From the NCBI GenBank assembly GCA_037074765.1, contig JBAMDO010000238.1, positions 1-64,000 of the forward strand: a DNA stretch of 64,000 nt, read 5' to 3'. The notes beneath the pieces were generated by a model, which did not search any database, was not told where the DNA came from, and worked only from the letters and a program-made list of their open reading frames with translations. The first letter of the stretch is position 1, and the number at the start of each line of letters is the position of its first letter. Of this stretch, positions 35,020 through 48,739 are shown piece after piece. A program made the position numbers and the translations under genes. This DNA is from Mansonella perstans (lineage: Eukaryota; Nematoda; Chromadorea; Rhabditida; Onchocercidae).

Positions 35020-37713
35020 CGATCAGCTACGAATGAATCTAAAATTTTATTAATATAGTGCTTGCATATTCAGAAGGGTATTAATTTTAAAAACATAACT
35101 CTTCAATGTGACCTAATTAGGTAAGTTTTCATGAGTTGAATTTGAATTGTTTCTGAATGTTACATGAAAAGTTTGCTTTACTTATTCACGTTCAACGAAG
35201 GATCCTGCAAATTTTATTAATACAGTAGTGGTTCTCTAAAAATTAAACTCTATTCAATGAATTATTTGCTTGCAATTAACGACTTTTCAAATTCCTTCGA
35301 ATCTTATACTTAAAAAAAGGACTGATATAATCGCTGTATTGTAGTAAATTTCTATATTTTCCGCAAGTCATTTAATGAATTCGTTTGTGCTGTGTAATGT
35401 TAGGCATTCAATTTGCCTTCAGTTTTATTGATATTCTATCGAGAATCTCCAAATATAAAACGAATTTCATCCTTGCTTCTTTCTAAAAGAAATACTTATT
35501 ATTCGGTAAATCTGGAAAGTTAATGCGTCGAAGACCATCAGTTTCAAGATTCTACTTTCAAGATATAAAAGTTTTCACTTCTAAATAAATTCGTTTTAAT
35601 TTTCTCATGCGTAAATTAAAAACAGCACTTGAAATTTGAAGAAATACAAGCTATAATTTTGTATCCCAATAAAAAAGGGATTGATGAATGTTTTTAAAAC
35701 CTTGATAAAAGAAAACTAAATTTTAGGAAGAGATGAAACAATTATATGGATAAATATGATTATTTATCGATGAACGATTTTAGTGAACGAAGACCATTGA
35801 AACGGTTACGTTCATGTTTTTTTAAGTCTTATACAGCGTTTAATGAAACGACAAAGTACAAGCGTTGACAATTCCACGGATAAATGCAGAAGAAATGTGA
35901 ACACATGTATGAAATATTATTCAACAATTATTCCATTTATTTGATGTCAACTAAATATTGTCTAGATCATTGCTTTCTTTTAAAAAATCAAAATCGCTCG
36001 AATGTACTTAGTTTTGAAGTCTTTTAAACTAAAACACTTGTTATGCCAAAAATTACCAATTAAGCAGTTCTGAAGAGGCCCTTTTAAAACTTTCAAATTA
36101 TAAAAAAATGCTACTTCAGCTGATGAACCCATTTAAGAATTTTGAAGGTATCGAAATACAAAAGGAACTTGATGTTTTCGAATTTCAAACATTGGATAAC
36201 GTATAATAAATCACTCACTGCCTTCTATCTTTTGCTTCTTTTCGCTTTTATACTACAATTACCCATAACACATCGTCCACTGTTACACTACAGATAATGT
36301 GAAAGTTCGTTGGATACGCATAGTACGTTATTATTTTGACCAAGAGAGAGTTGTAATAAAGCATTTTATGTTAACAACAACTGATAACAGTGTTTAGATT
36401 TGGCCTACTCACTGACTGAGTGTTTCTGTACAGCTCAGAGTTTATTCTTTATATAAATAAACAAAATTTTTATAAACTGGCAGATTAGCAATTTTGGATA
36501 AAGAAAGGAACAGCAGAGGGAATCATTTTACTTGGTTAAAAAACAAGAAAATACTTCTGAAACTTTGAAAAAGAGCAATACACTCACTGAAATTGAAAAA
36601 TTATAAAACCAATCTTAAGATGACTAATGGCTTATAACAGTGTTTAGATATTGTCAAATTCGTGTTTTTCCAACCCCAAATATATTTTGCAGATGTATTA
36701 TCTCAAAATATTATCTCAAAAAACTCGTCCAAAGGTCAACCATGCATTTAAAAAACCGCATATTGAAATATCTTGGATTAAAGAAATGAGATATCGAAAC
36801 TCCCCACATCTTGGAATATCTTCATAAGAACCTCCAGTTGCACATTTTAAAATATCATTAAGACCTCCACTTATGTTGCATCCCTCAAATGTAACTCAAC
36901 TACAGGTCGAAGTACTGTTGTAAATACATTTCTTTAAAAAGATTTGACGATATCAGCTGTTATATCATCCCGTTTAATTCCACCCGCTAAGTGTATACTG
37001 CCAATAATAGACAGACTATTAGAAATAATTAAAAATTTAAAAAAACAACAGGATAAAACATGACAAATGATTTCTCCAGGATAAAAACTTAAGATAAAAC
37101 AGGTACCAAGTGACCTATACCCTTCTTAAGTAAATTGCATACAACTGCCAAAATACATACCTAAAAAAGTGCAAAAACACATCCGTAGACACGGACACAC
37201 ACTACACATACACAAGGTATGTTTAGGATGTCAAAAAGGTGAATTTTATAAATAAATTTATGAATAAAAGTGTGAGCACGTATTGAAAAAGAAAAATGAT
37301 CTCGAAAAAACTGAAACTATTTTTTAAGAACAAAAAAGTTTACAAAATCAAATCATGCCACGTTATGACCAAGCTGAATAATGCCTACACGTATTCAACA
37401 AATATCTTCAACAGCCCAACAATAATATATTTGAAAAATGCTAAAATCAAATAACCAACAAACATGTATGAAAAATTCAGATGCAAAAAATAATAAAATA
37501 GAAACAAACATTAAAAAACTGAGCCTAGAAAACATCAAGCTATTCCCGTGAATTTCATTGGGTTTTCCCTAAGCATAAGATTCACAGGATGAAAATAAAT
37601 ATATTTTTTTGCAAGCATAAAGTTCAAGCATGAAAATAAATATGCCACAGAATAACGGCAATAAGAAAATAATCGATTTCTTTTCCCTCAGTTTTTACCG
37701 CCGTATTTTTTTT
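35020..37713. other. Intergenic region, AT-rich
   Basis: No supported gene on either strand. The end near 37713 should contain the 3' UTR of the minus-strand elongase gene. Confidence 0.5.
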
Positions 37714-40425
37714 TTATTTTACTATCCTTCTTTTTAAATGATTCCTGACCTTCATAGCAACATCGTTTTCTTCATTTTTATCATTTGGTGGCTCTTTCAT
37801 GATCGTATTCTTTTGAATTTTGTTAGGAATTCCATCGGCAAGCACTGCATGGTATCTATTCCCCTGGAATCAAACAGCATTTGCTTAGCTGTAGTCAAGT
37901 CAAAATAGTGAATGAATTGAACGAATTGGCTCAAATTTTAGATGAATCAGATTTTAATATCGTATAATAGGAAATAAACTTTCGAATACTTTCTGGAATC
38001 TAAATCAATATACCCGTAGGTAAAAAGAGACGAAGAAATATAACTATAATAATTTTAACTTCCAGTGAACAGCAATTGGTTGCATGAGAAATTTTTTAAA
38101 ACTTACTTTTCTCAGGTATGTATAGTAGAAGAAGTTGCAGAAAAGAAGAAAATACGAAAAGTAAATGGTGAATGAGAAATAGAGGTTACTCCAGGTTTGC
38201 TGGCAATCACGTCCAGAAAGCTTGATTCGTAAGATATTTATGCCTAGAATGAACATAAATATATTTACTGTTTCAGCATCGTAGCTTAGCTATACTGAAG
38301 TCACTGCAACAGATGACACACCATTCTAACGAAGATCCATAAAATATAAGGAAACAGACATCATTCAAAAAAAGGAATATTTTTTCTAGCAACTCAAATA
38401 ATCTCAGATATCTCAGCTGTTCAATTTTTTTCCCTCACGAATGCAAATTTAACAACCAGCCGAACAAGGAATGATTTATATGATGATAAAAGCTGTTAAC
38501 ACATTCATTTTTTTAAAAATTTCTAAGGAATTAGAACATGAAACTAACCGATAAAGACACCTCCAACCATCTGTAAGATCTGTAAAACTGTAACCATCAT
38601 CGCTGCCATTTTTGGAAGTCGTTTATGCATTGCCCGAAGCGCATAGTACGTGTACATAAATGCATGCACAGTGTAATTCATCCATATAAACCACCGCCCT
38701 GAAGCCGTATGATCCTAAAAAAAAAAACCCTCTGTAGATAAACGTTTCATGGATTTTGAGTCAAATATTTTTGTTATTCCCACATCAATTTGTTCATGGA
38801 TTTTAACAATCTTTAAAAGAAATTATATGCACCCGACAGATTTCATTTCACTAATAAAAAACAGCTTCACAAAATCTGGCAATAATACACAACTTTTTTC
38901 ATTATCTTGAAAACAGAATTTCTTAAAATGCTATAGGTACGTGAAATATGTAAAGTTTCACTGAATTCCCGCTATATTACAATATTAAAAACGTTAATAG
39001 TTAACTGACACAAAAAAATGCATAAAGTATGTTAGATCAAATTTATATTCCAAATATTGCGCTATACGCTACTAGATGCTGGGAAGGAATGTTTGTTGTA
39101 AATCACTAAATAAGCAGAATATATAGATAAGGAGATAAAATGAAGGTAACCACTGAAAAAAATACAATTCATGCAAGAATACGGGATTTATTCGGCTGCA
39201 GTTCCTTAAGAAGCAACTATATGAAAAAAACTTTTTTTTAAAAAACAATTTACCAACAAAGAAACCTACTTTGTAAGCATGCCACGTATAAACAAGCACT
39301 GTAACATGATGATACCAGTGCAGAAAAAGCAGCGGACGTTTACGCAGCACAATAAATACTGTGTCACCAAATTCTGCAACCTGAAATGATGAGAATGCAC
39401 ATTATTATCGACAGAAATGAACCAGCCCAGCATGAAGGACATGTTCCATCAACCATGAGTTGTTATCTAAATTTACTTCCATCACAGTTGCAAAAAAAAA
39501 AAAAAAGGGAAAAAAAAACAATTTCAGTGTATCACGCAAAGGATTTTTTGATTACAACTAAAGGGTACAACAAAAGCATGATTCATTACTACCACTATGA
39601 TTGAAAATAAAAAGACTTTTTATTAAAAGGTTTCGCTAACCAAAACTGTTATCTTGTTCCACTCTCATTTTTCAATCAAAAGCCAAAAAATTAATTCATC
39701 TAACCGTACAGTGCGGAAAATTACACAATTTATACCTTGGACAGGGCAAACATTTCAGTCCAAAATCCTGTGACACCCTGTGCAAATGAAGCTGTGCATA
39801 TCGAATATTCGAAAGAATTCTCTCGAACACTCCACAACAACTCTGGTGTCATTCGGCATACGCCTAAGAGGGAAAACAACGCTAGACCAAAATTCCATGC
39901 TACCAGTAGGTTATCTAGGCAGAATGGTTTACGCGATTCCATCAGCTGCAATTGATCGAAATTAATGGCTGACCAGTAAATACAGCGACCAATTTCAATT
40001 AACAAGAAACAGAAAATTGATAAATTAACAAGGAAACATATATCAGCTTGAAAATACAGAAGAATCAACATTCCCCGCATACTCATTTTTTTTAGATCAC
40101 TTCAAGCTAAGAAATAAATAAACTTCTAAGCAACATAAATCCTATACAATGATTAAATTTTGGAAAAGCCAAAAAAATTTGAAATTTTACTGCTTAATTT
40201 TGAATGAAATTTGTAAGCACATTTAAGATATAAGTAATTGAAAAAAAGAGGTACCTTCTGTCCAACATAAATAATAATAACATATGCAATTGATGATGTT
40301 ATACTATGGAACCAATTTTCTTGCATCCATTTGGTTGATTCCATCATATTGAATTTTGCTTCAAATGGCATCGTATAAAGGTAATTTTCCAACCCATAAT
40401 ACGGCCAATATTCCCATTGAGCCAT
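37714..40425 (-). CDS. Very-long-chain fatty acid elongase, ELOVL6-like
   Basis: ER membrane condensing enzyme (3-ketoacyl-CoA synthase) that adds two carbons from malonyl-CoA to acyl-CoA. Six exons (40425-40255, 39945-39736, 39380-39270, 38714-38549, 38243-38107, 37863-37714) give 314 residues, with all phases closing. The family signature HWYHH lies at about 148-152 within [17 protein letters not shown]. Other family blocks are [36 protein letters not shown] (in place of the usual MNYxVHxxMYxYY) and LQILQMVGG. Several hydrophobic segments fit the multi-pass topology. The order of motifs is closest to ELOVL6 and the C. elegans ELO proteins, but which ELO cannot be decided by eye. The C-terminal tail is lysine-rich ([12 protein letters not shown]), as in ER-resident elongases. 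Confidence 0.95.
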
Positions 40426-40775
40426 TTAGGAGGAATTCGAAAATGAAATCTGAATTTTACCTAAATCATTTGTTTTGTCTTTATTTCGCATCAATTACAA
40501 ACACATAAATTTGTCCCGACGTTCGCAATTGATCAAATTAATAATTAAACAATTATCACTTAGACAATTATATCATCATCATTCATATATCTCCTCATAA
40601 AATTTTAAAAAATTACAATGAAAAAAAAAAAAAAGAAGAAGGAAATTGAAATATGAAAACAAACCTCTATTTACATATATATTTATACATAAATATGCTT
40701 GTAATATTTAAGAAAATTAAAAAATTATATTTAAATCATATAGCAATGATAGTTAGTTTGATGATGAAAGAAGTG

Positions 40776-40805
<30 letters not shown>
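40776..40805. repeat. Poly(A) run, about 30 nt
   Basis: Uninterrupted A run about 350 bp upstream of the elongase start codon. Confidence 0.9.
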
Positions 40806-40807
<2 letters not shown>

Positions 40808-41218
40808 AGAAATGAGCAATTATGATGACGTAAAAATGGTACAAACGTAATCGAAGTGGAAAAATCTAATTACATTTGCCCGAGTAACAATCAATTGTAC
40901 ATCCTTGAAGCAAATGCTAAAACATCAAGGATTAATGCGATGACTGACTCATGTACTATGAACTTTGATCCTTGCTGCTTATCAAATTTCCAAGAAGCTA
41001 ACCAATTTCTTTGCTTCCTTCCTTCCTTCTCATCTATCGTCTTCTTATTTTTCCTCTCTTTAACCTTTGCACTCATTAACATCGAAATTAAAAAATCCAA
41101 ATAAATAACAGGAAAGAACCGAATCTCGAATATCCCAAAAACCAAAGGTTAACGATTACAGCAAATATATGACTCTTTCGCCTCTTGGTGGCACAGTGTT
41201 GAAATTGTAATCGGTTGC

Positions 41219-41313
41219 ACTAAGTTTTAAGTTTTAAAGGAAGTTTTAAAGTTTTAAATTTTAAAGAAAAATTGAAATTTTAAGTTTTAAAACACTAAGT
41301 TTTAAAGAAAGAT
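41219..41313. repeat. Imperfect AAGTTTTAAA repeats
   Basis: The decamer or variants recur at least six times in under 100 bp. Confidence 0.7.
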
Positions 41314-41984
41314 TGAAAAATTAATAAAAGTACAGTTATGATAGACTTATTACTTATTATAGATATATTATTATTTATTCAAGATTTCAGAGTATCCGTT
41401 ACATTAATTATGATGATACAAAATAAGAAATGTAATGTGTCAACTTTTTCATACATAAAGTTTTCCGTACGTTCATTTAGTATCCTCAAGATCTTCCAAA
41501 AAATTATTCACTTATATGAAATTAACAATTACTCCCCTTTGAAGATTGTTCGATGTTTAACTGACTTAAACATATTAAACATGCAAATATTTCTAAGTGA
41601 AACAGCAAATATTTCCGAACGTCACAATATTTGGGAAACAATTAGTTAAATCAACGAAGCGTTTATTCGGATAAATGTTGTTGTTGTTGTTGGAATTATA
41701 GCAGTATCAAATTTTTCATATGATGAGCAAAATGTTCATCTAAATCATAAAGCCTTTCCCATCTTCTTTTCTTTTACCCTTTGATTGATCTTTCTTACAA
41801 CTTATAATTCGTTCATAATTCAATAATAATTTATCGAAATTCTTTTTTTATTATCATCAAATTATCTGATCTAATTAGATGAATCTTAAGCGTAAGTTTT
41901 TGAAATAGAATTTTTAAAGTGATCTTTTTCAACTACCCTCCTAAAACTGCTAATTTTTATTGAACAATAAATAAGTGAATAAAC

Positions 41985-41986
41985 AT

Positions 41987-42019
<33 letters not shown>

Positions 42020-42028
42020 CATATGTAT
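41985..42028. repeat. (TA)n / TATACA microsatellite
   Basis: Pure AT alternation passing into ACATATAC units. Confidence 0.85.
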
Positions 42029-45000
42029 AGGAGCGGGAAGCAACATCAAAAAATCATCTTATCATTATAGCCCAAACATTTTTTTATTATAGTGAATCAT
42101 ATGCATAATATAAACCTTATTTCAAACAGCTATAAAACAAAATTCCTATTAGTCATAGCATCGTAAATCGAAATAAAAAATTTTTTTTTATATAATAAAA
42201 ATTAAAACTACATTAGAGCTATTTTCAGGAATGATAAGAAACTAGTAAATTTCAGGAAATTGATCAAATTACATCCAATTGTAAAAATAATTATTATGAT
42301 AGTAATTCCTAATCGGTAGTATACGGACGATTAATACCTATTAATGATATACGAAAGTATGGTCCACGATAACGGCACAATTAGCAGAAAAGGGCGAGAA
42401 TTATCTTTTACTTTTTTTTTCGTATTTTTAAAGTTATATTATAAAAAAAAATTAAGCTTAAATATCACACTGATGAAAATCTATCAAAATATTCTTCCTC
42501 TTTTATAATACAATATTACACTTATGTTTAACTAATATGTCAAAAGTTCTGATTAAAATTTATTTTCAAATCAGCAAAAATTATTATTTTTGGAATTTCT
42601 GGTCCCTACTACAAACAAAACAGTCAAAATGATTTCTGGTCAAGAAAAAGGATCGTATATTATAAGAAAACAAGGAAAAATCATCAAAGGATATTATGCT
42701 TTAAATTTCATATCATCCCGTAAATAACAGTATAGTTAGGAATAAAAATTATTAAAATGAAGTAAAAAGTGCTATTGTCCTTACGATGATGTAAAAATAA
42801 GTTTGCATCTATATGTATCAAAAGTATATCAAAATCGAAAACGAGAATTTCAAAGCCAAGCAATTACTCTGTTAAGCTTTACTAAAAAGATAATGAAAAA
42901 AAAGTTTTTACTATGTTTCAATAAGTCTAAAAGGCTAATAGGGAAAATAAAAAGATTTAAAGAAATTGGAAATACAATTAACATTTTTGCAAAAATTAGC
43001 AAACTGAATGACAAAAATGTCCAACCTCGTAGGAAGCAATTAACTACGTGCAATTAAACTTGAATTTAAGTGTGTAATTGAATATAAAATTTAAAAGTGC
43101 AAAAATTGTACGGTAAAATCAGTTAAGAAATAATAAAACGAATGATGAAGATGGTAAAAGTATTTTAAACTTAGGGGATGTAAAATACGAACAGTATGAA
43201 ACATCGACAATAAAAACGAAAGAGCAATACAGCAAACAATAGAATTTCATCACTTGTAGGAATTCAAATTGTGAATATCATTTTTCTTGCTTAACTTTTT
43301 CCTAGTTTTATGCAAATCTGCAAGTGTTTTAAACTGAAAAAAAACGGGATACTTAATCAAATAAATTTTTAGCAATTTTTAGCTGAAGCACGTCGAAATT
43401 TTAGCTTAAATTTAAACCTACAATATATATAAATATATCATTACAGTCTCGTACTGTATATCATTAAAAGTAATAGTGTAAAAAAGTGTAATAATTTACC
43501 GTAATTTTGTTGCTATTGATGTACTTTGATAAGCAAGAAAATGTTTTTTGCAGTTTAAGTTGAAAAAAATCCTTCGTTTTTAATGTTTGAAGTACGAAGC
43601 ATTTCTATGAAATTCATTTGGAGTGAAGAAGTATCTGTTTTCAGGTAATTTGTCAGCACAACAACAAATTAACTAACTGCAAAATGAAATTTATGAATAA
43701 AAGTAAGCTTATAATTAAATGGTTTCGCATGAAAAAAAGATGAAAAAATAGTGATATAAATGACGTACGTGAAGTTAGACAGTAATAGCATGAGAAGTAA
43801 GCATTTATAATGTAAACTAATCAGTAACCGAGTAATAAGTGTTCGAAAATAAAGTGTTATATTTTGACTGACCGGATTTAAATTTGAAAATATTAAATTT
43901 ATTTGAATAATTCACATTCAGTGGTCAATAAAATTATTTTAATAGAAGTATTCAGATAGTTAAAAAAGAAAAAATGTATAGACAAAATGAAAAAAAGACA
44001 GGATTTTCTCAAATTTTTCAAACATGAAAAAGTTAAAAAAGGAAACGAATGCGAGTCACTGAGCGATTTATCAAAATTACAAATTCTCCTTTTGATAAAT
44101 TTAATCTCTTTGATCATCTTTTAATTAGTGCCTATTTGTAAATTTGCAAGTTTGATTTCTATAAAGTAAAATTAAACAAATTACTTACCGTATGTATTAT
44201 TTCTTGTTTCACTCAACTAAGAAAAAGTCTAGATTGTTACAAAAGTTGGTAGAGCAATAACAGATCTTTTATTCCAAAAATATTCAAGTGATCGAAACTG
44301 GCAATATGACGGATAAGTTTTTTTAGCAGTAACCAATTTAATTTTTTGATATACACAGCAAAGGTAAGTTCAGTTATAATATATTACTAGAAGATGGAAA
44401 ATGGAAAGAAAAAAAAATGTGAAATTCAAAATGACCTGAAATACAATACGTTTTATTCTATCAAGGATTAAAAATTTACTGAAAAATTAACAAATAACAT
44501 TTAGAAACAGTTCAACTGCTTTAACGATAACGGTAAGTCCCTAAATGACAACGCACCCGCGCTCCAGTCAATAATTTATAAGAAATTAATCAACAATTTA
44601 TAGAAATTAAATGAATAAGTACAACTGATGAGATCTAAAAATAAGAAATAATAATAGTCGAAGCAAAAATAGATTAGTTAGTGTTGAAACTGTACTAAAA
44701 CACTCCAGCCTATAGTTTTTTTTATAGGGTATAACAGATATTTAAAATATAGCTTCATTTGTGAATAACTAATAGTTATGAACAGCATAGATAAAATTAT
44801 TAAAACGGGAGTAATTTGATACAATTTATAAGTTTCAAATTCAACAAAAAACTTTCGTAAGAAATTTTACAAAGGACTAAAAGTTACATATAGATAGAAT
44901 TTTTATTATGCCGAAATAATTTACCAAATTTGTATGAAGTTGGAATAAGTTATCTACGAAAACTTACAAAATATAATCAAGTTCATGCAATTAACATAAC

Positions 45001-45036
45001 GTATACTTCGAAGTCTCTGCATTCTTCTGAACTAAA

Positions 45037-48000
45037 TCACCAGAATCCCGCAGAACGTCCACCTGGTGGATTCAATACTTTTGTAGATGCGCGCATACCA
45101 CGTGTTTCCTCCAGCGTTGCTGCATACAGTATCGAATTCATTATGTGATAAGCTCAATAAAGTACAAGCAAGTTCTAATGTTACGCAAATACGAAGTTTT
45201 CTAAAAAATGTTCGCAACTGGAATTTTTAATGGGAAAAAAAAAACATACCAGAATGAACTGGATCGAACTGTTGCTTTTGTAGGGTTTGCGTAGGAAATG
45301 GTCGGCTACTCTTACTCAAATTGTCTTTGTCTTTATGATATGCATGACTGCTATACGATATTGTGCTTTTATTCACGCCACCATTAAGTTGCATCTGAAT
45401 TTTTTAATAATCTAGAATTTATACTACAAATACACATACTTACCATTATGATTTGTCAGTAAAATAATCGTAATTTTCTGAAACTGGGAACTTTCAGAAA
45501 TCTGTGAATGGTATAAACTAACCTCTTCCACTTGTTTCAGCATACAGTAGAGATAAGGAGAATGAGATCCAAGCTCTACCAATTTACCTCGTCCTAAGTC
45601 AAACTGAAAAGTTAATTAATTAATCAACTTGTTCCTGCACAATAACGAGAAAGAAAAATAAAACTCGAAACTTTTTCATCACAGGCAACTATTTCGCAAC
45701 CCAGTGAGCGCATAATTAATTCAGGAACATCGCAGCTCTCTTTCTGCATACAATCAAACATAGAAAACTGAACAAACTAATTTCTGGAAATTCTTGAAGA
45801 GATAAAACAAATCTCCCAGCAAGCGTAAACGCTTAAGGACATTTCGAGCTCTCCCACATAAGTTGTCTAAACAAAATTTCAAAAATTCTGACCTTTTCGT
45901 TGTTGTAAGCAATTCGTCCCCCACAAATGGTCATCACTGGTTTCCATTGAGTAGCCGAGACTTTAAACATCGATGGCTGACTTGGAGTGGATGTTTGATG
46001 CTTCATGGATGATTTCCACAAAACCAAATCCGCATCTGCTCCAACGCCAATTCTTCCCTAAATTTACACCTCACAAAAATTACTTATTTGCTGGTTTTTT
46101 CGTTTACTTTTCTTGCTGTACAAATTCAGATCTTCCAAACAAATAAGATTTTTTTGACATTTGTTAAATAACAACAACGCTTGACGTTTCAGTTTTTGCA
46201 AATTTCAACAGAAGAAATTAAATAATTGGCTGAAAAAAAACCTTTTTGGGATAAAGATTAAACACTTTGGCAGCATTACTACTGGTAAGAGCAACGAAGC
46301 GCATAGGATCGATTAGTCCCGACAAGACACCCTTGGCCCATAACATCGGCATTCTCTCTTCCACTGCGGATACATCATTGCGAGCAAAATTCTCCATGCT
46401 CGAATCTTTCTTTTGCATTTTACAATGACCGGATATACAGATGCATAATGGCAAACTGAAATTGTTGGTCACTTATTTTAATTTGCATATTTAAGCAAAT
46501 TTTTGCCTTTAGCAAAATACATGAAATACTGTAAGTTAAAAATTAAAGTTTTGCAAAATAGCCCAATAGTTTTTGATTGCGTTTTGACTTTTCTATTTTT
46601 TTTAAAGTTGAAACTAAAAAAGCAAGGTTAGTCACCTAGAAAGACAAGATATCACTGCAGAAGGTGATTCAACATGTCTCCATGGAATATGCAACGCTGA
46701 ACTGCTGTTTCCATCATCCAACGCTGCCACGGGAATCTAAACATTCCGAATAATTATATAAATTATCGGTTTTACGAATTCTAAAACTATGTTGAATTAT
46801 GAGTTTATTGAAATTTAAGAGGTAAAGAAATTTCCTTAATTTATAAATGTTAACCTCTGGTATAAGCATGTTACTACGTTGTCGCAGCAAAACCTCAGCA
46901 GCTCCTGAAGAAGACAGCGACATTATTGCAACTGGACAGTTCGTCAATTTGGAAAGTACTGAAATGCGGTTCACCATATCGGCTTCCAGCTGCAACAGAA
47001 ATAGAGCATTTGATACAGTTAATTCTAACAAAGTTATCCGTACATTTTGAATTCTGATTAAAAAAACCAATATTTACAATGGCATATTTATTAATTAATT
47101 CAAGGATAATACATAATGTTTGGCATTCGAACTTCATATGTAATTGCATCCTTTTTTCTTCATATGTAATCACATCCTTTCATTCTGCCTAATATTCAAA
47201 AGTAATTTTGTGATCAGAATATAAAACATTATCAAGATGTGAAAGAAGAATAAGGATAATTGAAAGAATCAGCAACAGCTCTCCTATTAATAGTTAGTCT
47301 TTAATATCATTTTTCGGAAATTCCGACAATCATGAATCATAAAATGTTGAAAGAAAAGCAGCAAACAGCATACCATTTCTGGTCTTGAAAGATGAAAACA
47401 TTCCGCACCACTAATACCAGATGCACGCATTCGTTTTTCCAACAAAGCAATGATATCCTTATTTTCCGGAATTATACGAGCGTGAACCCGAAGACTTTGA
47501 CAATACTCAAAAATCTGTAATACGATGCAAGATAATAAAAGAAAAAGTATGAAGCAAGAATCTGGAAAATATCAACAAAAAAAGGATAGTAAATGCATAT
47601 GGAAAAAAATAACCTCAAAAAGTTGTTCATCTTTTTGGATATCAATAATAAAACTGTTAATGCCTTTGTCATGTACCAGCGTATTCATTTCTTTTCTTAT
47701 CATATCATTCCATTCCGAAATCATTACACTGAATGCAAAATTACAAAATGATTTTGACTGCGCAGTTTTGCATAAACGATCATATGCGTTTAGTAATGTT
47801 TCATTTGGTTTTGATTGGACAACATTGATTATCTGAAAAAATAAATTAATTAATAAAAAAATAGGCAGGGAAAAGCATCAGTAATTTTTTTCAAATTTAA
47901 TAAATTTAAAAAAATTCGCATTTTTAAATTTCACTTAATGGAAAAAAAGGAAGAATAGAAACAATATTAATTATATTAAAGGACAAAATTATATTAATTA

Positions 48001-48706
48001 AAAGTATAATGAAGAAGGTAAGTTCTATAAGGTGAATTTAAATATATACTATCATTCATTGAATGAACTTGAATTTTCAACAACAAAATTTTTCTTAGCA
48101 TGCTTAATTAATTAATGAAGGGAAAACAATGTACCGTAGCAATGCCACCAGCTAATGCAGCTTTTGAACCGGTTTCAAAGTCATCTACAGAACCTGGTAA
48201 TGAGAATTCCGTATAAATTTCGATACCCGCTGGCATTAATATTTTATCGGTTCCATCGATAACCTGTGCTTCTTGCCGTTCTTCAATCTTGCTCGACAGT
48301 TCTCTTAATATTATTTACTTTCAGTGTTAGAAGCAGATATTACAACCAAAATTAGGACTACTAGTTATCAATTAGCTAATTGATTATTTTTATTCAGCTC
48401 AAACTTTAAATTTGCCTTAATTGTGATAAAAATAATCGCTCATTCTAAAATATGATTGAGTCTAATTATCTAACTCAGTATTTCGAATTTAGCTGTGAAA
48501 ATTTCTCAATTAGATAATGAAACTGGCTTAGAGTTTACCGAATGATGCCATCTTGGATGAGTACATCAGCAGTACTAATTGAATCATCGTTAATAATCTG
48601 TACGCCTTTGATAAGTATAGTTTGAGATGTTCCACCACTTCCGGAATCCATTGATATTCCTGCTACCGCTGTTTCTGTTGTTGTTGTTGTTGTTGTTGTT
48701 GTTGTC

Positions 48707-48739
<33 letters not shown>

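Larger units (their letters stand above)
40426..45036. other. Gene-poor region, strongly AT-rich
   Basis: No exon chain is supported. Contains a poly(A) run at 40776-40805, an AAGTTTTAAA-rich segment at 41219-41313 and a TA/TATACA microsatellite at 41985-42028. Open frames around 41338 and 42803 have Ile/Lys/Asn-rich composition expected from AT-rich noncoding DNA. Confidence 0.5.

Noticed and set aside
40856..43057. Several ORFs of 80-100 residues in the desert
   Set aside because: No homology recognised, Lys/Asn/Ile-rich composition, overlapping frames on both strands and no exon chain.
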